A DNA stretch of 6,215 bases from an uncultured Oscillospiraceae bacterium (GCA_910583885.1 CAJUAC010000109.1:1-6215); one strand, 5' to 3'. Positions 1-5,906 are shown, numbered from the stretch's first letter. Numbers and translations: made by a program. Notes: generated from the letters alone by a model not told the origin.

Positions 1-2220
1 GACCAGCTCCCGCGTCTGCGTTTCACCGGCCTTCAATTCGATCTGCTGGGGGGTGGAGTTTACCACATGGGCGTCGTCCGTGGCGATTTCCTTCACCAGA
101 TAGGTGCCGGGTTCCAGGTCGTAAAGGAAAATCTCGCCGCTGGTGTTGGTGGTGTACTCCCCGAACAGGTCGCCGTCATGCCAGACCTCAAAGGTCACGT
201 CAGGCATGGGGGAATTGCTGGTCAGGTCGTATTTGAGAATACGCAGGGCGGGCCGCGCCCGGTTGGTAATGGTCAGAACGGGATCGTCCTCGGTGGCCGG
301 ATCGTAGGGGTCAATGTGGATGCCGTGGGAGGTCTTGTCCAGCACATACCCGGCAGGGGCGGCGGTTTCCACCACCTCAATATAGGCTTCCTTCTTGATG
401 CCGGTCACACGGGCCACGCCGGAATCGTTGGTGGTCACGGAAGTGATGAGCTTGCCATCGGCGTACACGTCAAAGGTGGCGTCACGCAGGGAAACGCCGG
501 TCTGCTCGTCCACCTTAATGATGGTCAGGCTGATGTCCCGCACGTTCTCCCAGGTGATGAGAACGTCCTTGGTGCCGTCCCACTCCACCGTTTCCACGCG
601 GGAGGACTTCACATAGCCCTCCGGGGGCGTCTGCTCCGTGATGCGGTAGGAGCCGTAGGGCAGCTCGTCCCCCTCAAAGGAGATGGTGCCGTCAAAGCCA
701 GTGATGCCGGTAGTCATATAGGAACCGTCAATCTGCTCAAAGCGGAAAACAGCCCCCTGCAAACTGCCCTTGTTCTGCGCGTCCACCTTTTTGATCGTAA
801 AGCCCTTTTCCGTTTCATCCGTCACCGTCACATAGGAAGTGCGGCCAGCGGTCAGGGTGACGTTCATGGGGGCCACGATCTGGTAGCCCTCCGGGGCGGC
901 GGTTTCCGCCAGCGTGAACTTCTCATCGGCGGGGAGGTCACGCCATACGATCTGGCCGTTGCGGTCTGTGGTTCCGCTGACAGTGGTGCCCTTGTCGCCC
1001 GTCAGCGTGAACTCGGCGCCCTCCAGTGGGGAGCCGCCCGCACCCGCTTTAACAACCTGGAGGCTGGCGGTTTCGGGCAAATCCTCCATGCCGCTCCATT
1101 TGAAGTCCGCCTGCGCGTCACAGGTGGTATAGCCGGGGTCGGAGATGATATAGGACTGCTCCGAGGCGGCGGGGTTGTAGGCCAGAAACAGGTTGAATTG
1201 GGCCACGCCCCCGGTAGCCTTGATGGTGAAGGAGCCTTCGTCAGCGGCGTTATCAACAGGGATGCAGACCTTAAAGGCACCGTAATACTCGCTTCCATTG
1301 GCGTTGAGATTGGTGCTGCGCTCCTTGCTGGTGTCCACCTTATAACAGGTGGCCCCGTTCTCCTGCACGGTTTCCAGCGGCGAATTGTTCTCCGCCACAA
1401 AAATGGTGCCCTGGGGGGCGTCGGTGGAGTACACCTTGGTCTTGCGCCCGTCAATCCAGGTGGAAGTGGCCGAAGCCACATACATCACGCGGGTGTAATA
1501 CTGCTTTCCGTTGATGGTTTCCTTTTTGATGCCGTCCTCACCGCTGGCGGCAGCGCCCTCCAAACCGTACTCGTTGACAACCTCCACGCCGCGCACATCC
1601 TGGTTTTCCTCTGCCCGGAGGTACATCCCGGTATAGAGGTACTTTGTCCAGCCGTTGGCAAGGCGCAGGATAGCCTTTACGCTGTCAAACACCCGGATTT
1701 TCTGTGCGTCCGAGGTGGGCGTTGCAAGCGTTTCACGCCCCGCCGTAAAGGACGTGCCGGGGACGGCAAGCTGTCCGCAGGTGGCCCAAATCGCCGCCTG
1801 GGTAGCGTACTTGTACTCGTCCTCAGTGAGATTGGCGATGCCCCGCACATCATCGGCGTGAAGTTCCTTGAACTGCTCCAACGTGCGGTTGGGATAACCG
1901 TTGGCAAAGGCCCCCATGGTTTTGGGATTTCGGTTGTACTCCTGCACGGTCAGGGCCTTGGAGGGAGATACCCCTTTCAGCCCGTGGTTGACGCAGTAGG
2001 CAGCGCCGGTCAGCCCGTCATTGCTGGTGTACTTCCAGTAGCCGCCCCCGATGGTGCCGCCGCTGCTTCTGCTCAGATAGTTGCCGTACCCGGCCTGCTG
2101 GATCGTGACGGTGCCGCTGTCACCGAGGGAAGCGGCATTGGCCGGGAGCGCCATCATGCCGAACAGCGTGGCTACCACCAGCAGCATGGACAGCAGACGG
2201 TTAAAATGCTTGTGTTTCAT
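1..2220 (-). CDS. Thioester (TQXA) domain surface adhesin with SpaA/Cna_B isopeptide repeats, 3' end outside window
   Basis: Secreted surface adhesin; 740 residues are visible and the frame stays open at the window edge. Residues 1-29 are a signal peptide (basic start, hydrophobic core, ANA before the likely cut after A29). A thioester domain follows (about 35-200): Cys76 in AAYCVNHG and Gln141 in ATQAAIW form the Cys/TQxA pair that makes an internal thioester in this family, used to bind targets covalently. Residues 200-380 are an unassigned beta-type segment with Cys292, Cys319 and Cys367. Four SpaA/Cna_B repeats start near 387, 474, 565 and 659, each with a Lys near the start (391, 478, 569, 663) and an acidic Glu (439, 529, 618, 711); repeats 1-3 show the (E)TxxPxGY signature. 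The sorting signal should lie beyond the window. The start at 2220 is preceded by AAAGGAG with an 11-nt spacer; an in-frame ATG at 2244 has no ribosome site. The upstream sortase is its likely anchoring enzyme (inference). Confidence 0.93.
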   Translation of the reverse strand, partial: MKHKHFNRLLSMLLVVATLFGMMALPANAASLGDSGTVTIQQAGYGNYLSRSSGGTIGGGYWKYTSNDGLTGAAYCVNHGLKGVSPSKALTVQEYNRNPKTMGAFANGYPNRTLEQFKELHADDVRGIANLTEDEYKYATQAAIWATCGQLAVPGTSFTAGRETLATPTSDAQKIRVFDSVKAILRLANGWTKYLYTGMYLRAEENQDVRGVEVVNEYGLEGAAASGEDGIKKETINGKQYYTRVMYVASATSTWIDGRKTKVYSTDAPQGTIFVAENNSPLETVQENGATCYKVDTSKERSTNLNANGSEYYGAFKVCIPVDNAADEGSFTIKATGGVAQFNLFLAYNPAASEQSYIISDPGYTTCDAQADFKWSGMEDLPETASLQVVKAGAGGSPLEGAEFTLTGDKGTTVSGTTDRNGQIVWRDLPADEKFTLAETAAPEGYQIVAPMNVTLTAGRTSYVTVTDETEKGFTIKKVDAQNKGSLQGAVFRFEQIDGSYMTTGITGFDGTISFEGDELPYGSYRITEQTPPEGYVKSSRVETVEWDGTKDVLITWENVRDISLTIIKVDEQTGVSLRDATFDVYADGKLITSVTTNDSGVARVTGIKKEAYIEVVETAAPAGYVLDKTSHGIHIDPYDPATEDDPVLTITNRARPALRILKYDLTSNSPMPDVTFEVWHDGDLFGEYTTNTSGEIFLYDLEPGTYLVKEIATDDAHVVNSTPQQIELKAGETQTRELV

Positions 2221-2258
2221 GAAATAGATTGCTCCTTTCTTCATCCGGGCATAAAGAA

Positions 2259-2285
2259 AAGGCAGACCGCTGAACGGTCTGCCTT
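2259..2285 (-). terminator. Strong intrinsic terminator between transglutaminase-like gene and adhesin
   Basis: There is a perfect 11-bp inverted repeat, AAGGCAGACCG and CGGTCTGCCTT, around a 5-nt loop (2270-2274). Read on the minus strand, the second arm runs into TTTTCTTTAT (the arm's last bases plus 2258-2251), which gives the U-rich tail of a Rho-independent terminator. It sits 38 bp after the transglutaminase-like stop codon and 38 bp before the adhesin start. It should end the upstream transcript and may also limit read-through into the adhesin gene. On the plus strand the hairpin is not followed by a good T tract, so it is directional. Confidence 0.85.
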
Positions 2286-2322
2286 GACTTTCGGATATGA
2301 GATTGATAAATTGTTGTCTGGG

Positions 2323-2333
2323 TCATTTTGTCG
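2323..2333. repeat. Left copy of an 11-bp direct repeat flanking the transglutaminase-like gene
   Basis: TCATTTTGTCG at 2323-2333 is identical to 3454-3464. This copy includes the stop codon (TCA on the plus strand is TGA) and the last codons of the transglutaminase-like gene; the other copy lies 34 bp before its start codon. The two enclose a segment of about 1.1 kb. An 11-mer match within 6 kb is expected by chance a few times, so this is only suggestive. Confidence 0.35.
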
Positions 2334-3420
2334 AACCAGGAACCAGCAGTTCTTTCAAGAAAGCCGTCTGCTCCGGCGCCCGGTCGGTGCGGCCCTCCGC
2401 CGTTTCCGTCAGGAGGATATAGGGCCGGTGGTAAAGGTCGTTGGCGGACACGTCCACATGGAGCCATTTGCCCTCCACATAGACCATATTCCAGCCGTGG
2501 TTGGCGGTGCTGACGGTGAAGCAGGGGATGCCAGCCGCCCCGCACAGGAACTTGAACGCTCTGGCGTAAGTACCGCAGGCGGCCTCCAATTCATCGCTGT
2601 GCCGGGAGAATATCTCCGTGACAGCGGCGGTCTTGCCCTTGTTATAGGTTAGCAGGGTGCAGAGGTAATCGTTCAGATAAGTCACTTTCTCCCGGTCAGA
2701 ATCCAGCCGGTTCGCTTGTTCGATCACAGGCCGGATGAACTCATACGGGGCCTGGTAGTTCTCCGGCATGGCGGCGGACACGGCGAAGTAGTCCAGATAC
2801 TCATAGTAGTTCGTGAAGTTCTCCGGGACGTGATGCCCATACCGCACAGCGCCCTCCATCCGGCCCAGCAGGTTTTTGACGGCGCTGTATTCATCGCCTT
2901 TGGCTACCATGGTATAGGCGGGGGCGGTTGTGCTGGTCCCGTCCACCAATGTCTGCCGGATGGCGTTGTAGAGCGCCCGGTCATAGGTGGCGGTAAACAC
3001 GGCGGGATTGGCCTGTTGGGAGAAATCCTCCCTGCTCCAATGGTCGGTATGGATGGTGTAAGGCTGGCCGGAGGGAGAAGCCTCCACGGGAGCGGTGGTT
3101 ACGGGGGCAGGAGTGACCGCTGGCGCGGTGGTCTGCGGCGCCTCGCCGGTATAGGGGGCGTCGCTGTCGATTTGAACAGCGCCGTCCCAATAGACATTGA
3201 AGCCCACCAGCTCACCCACGTCACGCAGCTTCACATAGTTGCTGCCGTCAATGGCAAACGCCGTCAGTTCCACCCGCTGGCCGTCCAGATAGATGATGTT
3301 CGTGCTGGGGATTGCCTTGTAGAAGATTTCCGCCGCGTGTGCCACGCCGCCGCTGAACAGGGCCGCGCCAAAGAGCATCCCGGCAAACAGGGTCAAAATG
3401 GTCTTTCCTACGTTTTTCAT
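2323..3420 (-). CDS. Secreted stalk-domain and transglutaminase-like (Transglut_core) protein
   Basis: This 365-residue exported protein has a signal peptide at 1-29 (cut after AHA). Residues 30-92 form a single stalk domain (copper amine oxidase N-terminal-like), with YLDGQRVE, YVKLRDVGELVGF and YWDG typical of clostridial surface proteins. A Thr/Pro/Ala-rich linker covers about 93-120. The C-terminal half carries a transglutaminase/cysteine-protease-like core: Cys282 in AACGTYA, His308 in NHGWN and Asp323 in HVDVSAND, with normal spacing for a catalytic triad. Enzymes of this fold cross-link proteins (Gln-Lys), hydrolyse peptides or process the cell wall; the sequence does not say which. 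There is no C-terminal membrane segment or sorting motif, so the protein is either released or held by the stalk domain. The start is set by AAAAGGAGG with a 5-nt spacer. A candidate promoter lies 57 bp upstream and a terminator lies 38 bp downstream, so it may be monocistronic. Confidence 0.9.
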   Translation of the reverse strand: MKNVGKTILTLFAGMLFGAALFSGGVAHAAEIFYKAIPSTNIIYLDGQRVELTAFAIDGSNYVKLRDVGELVGFNVYWDGAVQIDSDAPYTGEAPQTTAPAVTPAPVTTAPVEASPSGQPYTIHTDHWSREDFSQQANPAVFTATYDRALYNAIRQTLVDGTSTTAPAYTMVAKGDEYSAVKNLLGRMEGAVRYGHHVPENFTNYYEYLDYFAVSAAMPENYQAPYEFIRPVIEQANRLDSDREKVTYLNDYLCTLLTYNKGKTAAVTEIFSRHSDELEAACGTYARAFKFLCGAAGIPCFTVSTANHGWNMVYVEGKWLHVDVSANDLYHRPYILLTETAEGRTDRAPEQTAFLKELLVPGSTK

Positions 3421-3453
3421 AATGTCCTCCTTTTGTCCTGTGTGGTTGGTATC

Positions 3454-3464
3454 TCATTTTGTCG
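3454..3464. repeat. Right copy of an 11-bp direct repeat flanking the transglutaminase-like gene
   Basis: TCATTTTGTCG at 3454-3464 matches 2323-2333 and lies in the leader of the transglutaminase-like gene, downstream of the candidate promoter. The sequence next to it on the minus strand (ATTTTACGACAA) also resembles the leader of the upstream surface operon (ATTTTACCGACAA, 5464-5452), so it may instead be a shared leader motif. Confidence 0.35.
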
Positions 3465-3476
3465 TAAAATAACCCA

Positions 3477-3510
3477 ATTATACTATATACCAAAAGTACA
3501 CAGAAAGCAA
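3477..3510 (-). promoter_or_regulatory. Candidate sigma-A promoter for the transglutaminase-like gene
   Basis: In the AT-rich gap upstream of the transglutaminase-like gene, the minus strand carries a perfect -10 hexamer TATAAT (3482-3477). Overlapping it is TATAGT (3487-3482), spaced 17 bp from TTGCTT (3510-3505). Neither choice has a good -35: the hexamer 17 bp from TATAAT is TTCTGT. The predicted start of transcription is near 3470, giving a leader of about 50 nt that includes the ribosome site. The weak -35 means an activator, or a modest basal promoter, is possible. Confidence 0.5.
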
Positions 3511-3529
3511 GCTGGAGAACACTCGAATG

Positions 3530-3567
3530 GTGTAGAAAATGGGCGGCGTTTTTTGGTGGTCCTACAC
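3530..3567. repeat. Small inverted repeat between sortase and transglutaminase-like genes
   Basis: A perfect 6-bp inverted repeat, GTGTAG (3530-3535) and CTACAC (3562-3567), flanks a 26-bp G/T-skewed centre that contains TTTTTT (3549-3554). It lies 18 bp past the sortase stop codon. It is not a standard terminator: the arms are short, the loop is long, and there is no T tract after the second arm on the minus strand. It could be a protein-binding site or chance. Confidence 0.3.
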
Positions 3568-3584
3568 AGCTCCGATTATGGCTA

Positions 3585-4433
3585 TCAGGTCCTTTCCACC
3601 GCTGTCACACACCAGCGGTAGGCGCTCTCGTTGCGGACACAGGTAAAGAGCGTAATACGGTTATCGCTGGTGGAGCCGGTGGCGCTGTTGTCCGTTTCGC
3701 TGATCTTCTGGACGCTGGTGACGGAATAGGTGCGGGTCCCCAGCATGGTGGTCAGCGTGATCTCGTCCCCGATGTTCAGCGTGTGGATTTTTCCGAAATA
3801 GCAGTTGGTTCCCCGGTTGTGGCCCGCCACACAGACATTTCCGGCCCAAATGCTGGTATCGGTGAAGTGGCCCGCGCCTTTGGCGAGGGTGGCGCTGTCC
3901 GTCCCCTGATAGATTTTCACATTCACGCCGATGGAGGGGATTTTCAGCGTTCCCAGGTGCCCCCCGGAGTAGTATAGGTCGCTGGTCACATCCGTGTAGC
4001 CGATGGCGCTGCCCTGCCCGATGGTGCTGGTGGTGAAGTTCTCGTTACCAGCGGGGGGATAAGCCCCCGTGCCGGTGGAGGTATCGGCGGCGGGATAACC
4101 GCCGGGGCCGGAATCGGTGTAGGTGTTATTGCCCACAGCGTTCACCAGCCCTCCAGACATAGCGCCGGGGGCAAGGTTGGGCGTCAGGTACTCCCCGGAG
4201 CCGCGGAGATAGCTGGTGGGCGTTCCGAAGCCCGGAGCGATCAGGGCGGCGGTCTTGCTCCTGTTCACGTTCTGGTCCTCCGTCTGATAGATCACCTCCT
4301 GGGAGGTGGGGTCCGCGAATAGGTAATCGTCCGCGCCGTCAAAGCCGTACTCCAAGGCGCTGGCCTGGGTGACGCAGAGCGTAAGCAGCAGGGACGAGAT
4401 AAGCAGGGATTTCAGATGGGTCCTCAGTTTCAT
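3585..4433 (-). CDS. Secreted sortase (class unassigned, class D-like)
   Basis: This 282-residue sortase is a membrane-surface transpeptidase that cuts a sorting signal and joins the protein to the cell wall or to another protein. An N-terminal hydrophobic segment (9-26, ending TQASA) is either a cleavable signal peptide or an anchor. Residues 27-159 are a long, low-complexity Gly/Thr/Pro-rich extension. The sortase fold occupies about 160-282: GTLKIPSIGVNVKIY, then GAGHFTDTS, His205 in VAGHNRG, catalytic Cys265 in TLFTC and Arg273 in AYRWC. All three catalytic residues are present. There is no C-terminal membrane helix. The start codon ATG overlaps the stop of the upstream gene (ATGA), with AAGGAG 9 nt upstream, so the two are translationally coupled. 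Candidate substrates are the adhesin encoded downstream (its tail is outside the window) and the coupled upstream protein. The subclass is uncertain. Confidence 0.93.
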   Translation of the reverse strand: MKLRTHLKSLLISSLLLTLCVTQASALEYGFDGADDYLFADPTSQEVIYQTEDQNVNRSKTAALIAPGFGTPTSYLRGSGEYLTPNLAPGAMSGGLVNAVGNNTYTDSGPGGYPAADTSTGTGAYPPAGNENFTTSTIGQGSAIGYTDVTSDLYYSGGHLGTLKIPSIGVNVKIYQGTDSATLAKGAGHFTDTSIWAGNVCVAGHNRGTNCYFGKIHTLNIGDEITLTTMLGTRTYSVTSVQKISETDNSATGSTSDNRITLFTCVRNESAYRWCVTAVERT

Positions 4434-5440
4434 GCAGCCGATCTCCTTCCTTTGATTTTTTCAAAGCCCCAATAGGCGGCGGCAAGCAGGGCGGCGATAC
4501 CGCCCACACATCCGGCGATAGAGAGGGCCGCTGTCCCGCTGGACGGGGCGGCGTCAGGGGCCGCATCGCCGCTGGGCTGGGAAGCGTCCTCCGGGGGATC
4601 ACTCTCCGCGGGGCTGTCTGCCGGGGCGTCCTGCCCCCCGCCGCCCGGATTGCCGTCCCCCTGGGTGGGGGCCGTATTGACATAGGGCACGTCCGTACAT
4701 CCGAAGATCGCGGTGTAGATCACAACCTCGCAGGAGGTTTTTGCCACTTCCCCGGTGTAGTCGGCGGTCACGGTGTAGCCGGTAACGCAGCGGCTGCTCA
4801 CCGAGCCGGTGTAGCTGGCCGTGGCGGTGTAGCGTGTCACCACGTCCTCGCCCTCCGTGTCGGTGGTGCTGGACCATTTCACGTCCGCCAGATTGAGGGT
4901 CTTGCCGCCCTCCGTCACCGTTTTGGGCACAAGGGACAGGTCGGCGTCGGACAGGTTGGGATAGGTCCGGGAGGCGGAGAGGTTGCGGGTGGAGGTGCCG
5001 TAGCCCTTGACCTCCACCTGGACGCTGTTGTAGTCCAGCTTCAGCATCCCGGCGTAGCCGTCCTCCGTCTTGGCCTCGATCTCCGCGTCAAGCTGTTTCA
5101 GAATCTCACCCAAATCGCCGGTCTTGCTGTCCGTGGTGACGGCCTTGGTCAACGGCTGGGTGTCCACGCCCACCTCTGTTTTTCGGGTCATCTCCATCAG
5201 GTGGAAGGTCATGCCGTATTCCTCAAAGTCCTCCGTGGGGATGCCCGCCGGGTCGTCCGAGAGGGAAAGCTGGTAGACCTTGCGGATGCGGGGCTGGTCG
5301 AAGTCGCCAGCGGTGTAGGATTCCACCTCGATGGGGTAATAGCAGGCCGCCGAACGGTCAGCGGCAAAGGCGGGGGGCGACGCCATGCACAGCGTCAGGA
5401 CAGCGGCGCACAACAGCATGGAAATTCGCCGTTTTGTCAT
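4430..5440 (-). CDS. Unrecognised secreted protein with C-terminal membrane anchor, coupled to sortase
   Basis: I do not recognise this 336-residue protein. It has a clear signal peptide (1-26, MTKRR start, cut after AFA). An extracellular region of about 230 residues contains two adjacent 18-residue repeats (204-221 and 222-239, both starting YTxTAxYTG). A Pro/Gly/Asp/Ser-rich linker (about 256-302) follows, then a membrane segment (about 304-325) and a short basic tail, FEKIKGRRSAA. Four cysteines (33, 218, 237, 248) fall outside the signal peptide and membrane segment, so two disulfides are possible. The layout resembles a wall-sorted protein, but there is no LPxTG-type motif before the helix. 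The stop overlaps the sortase start, making it the first gene of a two-gene operon. I chose the ATG at 5440 because AAGGAG (5455-5450) lies 9 nt before it; the in-frame ATG at 5449 directly abuts that site. A role in surface contact is inferred from context only. Confidence 0.85.
   Translation of the reverse strand: MTKRRISMLLCAAVLTLCMASPPAFAADRSAACYYPIEVESYTAGDFDQPRIRKVYQLSLSDDPAGIPTEDFEEYGMTFHLMEMTRKTEVGVDTQPLTKAVTTDSKTGDLGEILKQLDAEIEAKTEDGYAGMLKLDYNSVQVEVKGYGTSTRNLSASRTYPNLSDADLSLVPKTVTEGGKTLNLADVKWSSTTDTEGEDVVTRYTATASYTGSVSSRCVTGYTVTADYTGEVAKTSCEVVIYTAIFGCTDVPYVNTAPTQGDGNPGGGGQDAPADSPAESDPPEDASQPSGDAAPDAAPSSGTAALSIAGCVGGIAALLAAAYWGFEKIKGRRSAA
4724..4831 (-). repeat. Two tandem 18-codon repeats inside the membrane-anchored surface protein
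   Basis: Residues 204-221 (YTATASYTGSVSSRCVTG) and 222-239 (YTVTADYTGEVAKTSCEV) are adjacent copies of 54 bp each. They share the YTxTAxYTGxV frame and each has one Cys near the end, one position apart. At the DNA level TAC ACC begins both copies and TAC ACC GGN is shared at codons 7-9; the rest has diverged. The pattern suggests beta-strand repeats produced by an old duplication. Confidence 0.6.
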
Positions 5441-5449
5441 TTCGTTCAT

Positions 5450-5455
5450 CTCCTT
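5450..5455 (-). promoter_or_regulatory. Ribosome binding site deciding the surface-protein start
   Basis: The minus strand reads AAGGAG at 5455-5450. It touches the ATG at 5449 with no spacer, which is too close for initiation, and sits 9 nt from the in-frame ATG at 5440. The second ATG is therefore preferred, giving 336 rather than 339 residues. Confidence 0.7.
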
Positions 5456-5460
5456 GTCGG

Positions 5461-5490
5461 TAAAATTAAGACGGCCATACGGGGCCGTCT
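5461..5490 (-). terminator. Terminator-like hairpin in the leader of the surface-protein/sortase operon
   Basis: A perfect 8-bp stem, AGACGGCC and GGCCGTCT, with a 6-nt loop occupies 5469-5490. On the minus strand it is followed by TAATTTTA, a broken but U-rich tail. It ends 6 bp before the ribosome site of the surface-protein gene and lies 60 bp after the DUF3846 stop. It could end the replication-side transcript or act as an attenuator for the surface operon. The interrupted T tract suggests leaky termination. Confidence 0.65.
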
Positions 5491-5508
5491 GGTTGTTGTT
5501 GGATTACC

Positions 5509-5529
5509 GCGCCCCGGCGTGGGGGGCGC
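5509..5529 (-). other. GC-rich hairpin after the DUF3846 gene
   Basis: A perfect 7-bp inverted repeat, GCGCCCC (5509-5515) and GGGGCGC (5523-5529), has a 7-nt loop. It starts 20 bp downstream of the DUF3846 stop codon and is followed, 18 bp later, by the terminator-like hairpin at 5469-5490. With no U tract of its own, it is more likely an RNA 3'-end stabiliser or part of a folded leader than a terminator. Confidence 0.5.
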
Positions 5530-5549
5530 TCTGCTCCGCCGCATTATGT

Positions 5550-5894
5550 TCATTCGCAATCCCCCTTTTCCGGGGCGTCCGGCAGGGCGAAGTATGCCTC
5601 AAACTCCCGCTGCTGGGCGGGGGTCAGGGAGGCGAAGTGCTCCCCCTCGAAGCTGCACAGCAGGAAGGTCCCGGCGATGAAGTCCCCGCTGTCCGTGGGG
5701 TTCTCCCGGTTGGGCATCAGGCCCATGTTCTTCCCCTCGCTGTTGCAGACCAGCATCACCCGCTGGGGCAGGTAGCACCCGGCCTCGATAGGCCCGCCTA
5801 CGATCTGCTGAAAGGCTTCCAGCGTGTCCTCCACCTTGGCGGGGCGGGGGGCCTCGCCGGGTTCCACCACCAGAATGTCGATTTCCTTTGCCAT
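5550..5894 (-). CDS. DUF3846 family protein
   Basis: This is a 114-residue cytoplasmic protein with no signal peptide or membrane segment. The N-terminal pattern (IDILVVEPGEAPRPAKV, then LEAFQQIVGGPIEAG, VMLVCNSEGK, GLMPNR and DFIAGTFLLC) matches what I know of DUF3846, a family common in Firmicutes mobile elements and phages. Its biochemical role is unknown. The C-terminal 30 residues (SLTPAQQREFEAYFALP) look like a short helix. The start at 5894 is chosen because GGAGG lies 7 nt upstream. An ATG at 5945 would add 17 residues inside the preceding gene and lacks a ribosome site. The gene starts 19 bp after the replication-initiator stop, so the two are probably co-transcribed. Hairpins follow it. 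Confidence 0.85.
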   Translation of the reverse strand: MAKEIDILVVEPGEAPRPAKVEDTLEAFQQIVGGPIEAGCYLPQRVMLVCNSEGKNMGLMPNRENPTDSGDFIAGTFLLCSFEGEHFASLTPAQQREFEAYFALPDAPEKGDCE

Positions 5895-5901
5895 ACCTTG
5901 T

Positions 5902-5906
5902 CCTCC
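5902..5906 (-). promoter_or_regulatory. Ribosome binding site of the DUF3846 gene
   Basis: The minus strand reads GGAGG at 5906-5902, 7 nt before ATG 5894-5892 and just after the TAA stop (5916-5914) of the preceding gene. It decides for the 114-residue form over the upstream ATG at 5945. Confidence 0.75.

Noticed and set aside
1066..1080. LPETA (residues 381-385) in the adhesin as a sortase cleavage motif
   Set aside because: It resembles LPxTA motifs, but it lies between domains and is followed by a SpaA repeat, not by a membrane helix and basic tail. The true sorting signal should be beyond the window.
2221..2244. Upstream in-frame ATG at 2244 as adhesin start
   Set aside because: The AAAGGAG ribosome site lies between it and the ATG at 2220, and nothing like a ribosome site precedes 2244. 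The 2220 start also gives a normal signal peptide.
67..2652. 861-codon open frame on the plus strand
   Set aside because: It runs antisense across the adhesin, its terminator and leader, and part of the transglutaminase-like gene. The product is Gly/Val/His-rich with no recognisable domain, while the minus strand encodes clear domains with signal peptides.
2716..3621. 301-codon open frame on the plus strand
   Set aside because: It is antisense to the transglutaminase-like gene, its promoter region and the sortase end. It has no ribosome site of note and a composition typical of a GC-rich shadow.
4450..4466. Hairpin CTTTGA/TCAAAG at the end of the surface-protein gene as a terminator or ribosome-site lock
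   Set aside because: The stem has only 6 AT-rich base pairs inside coding sequence and barely reaches the sortase ribosome site. It is too weak to claim a role.
4430..5440. Naming the membrane-anchored protein a CD1107/DUF4366 mobile-element protein
   Set aside because: The general layout (signal peptide, acidic Pro-rich linker, C-terminal helix) is similar, but the extracellular sequence does not match the DUF4366 pattern I know, and it is longer.
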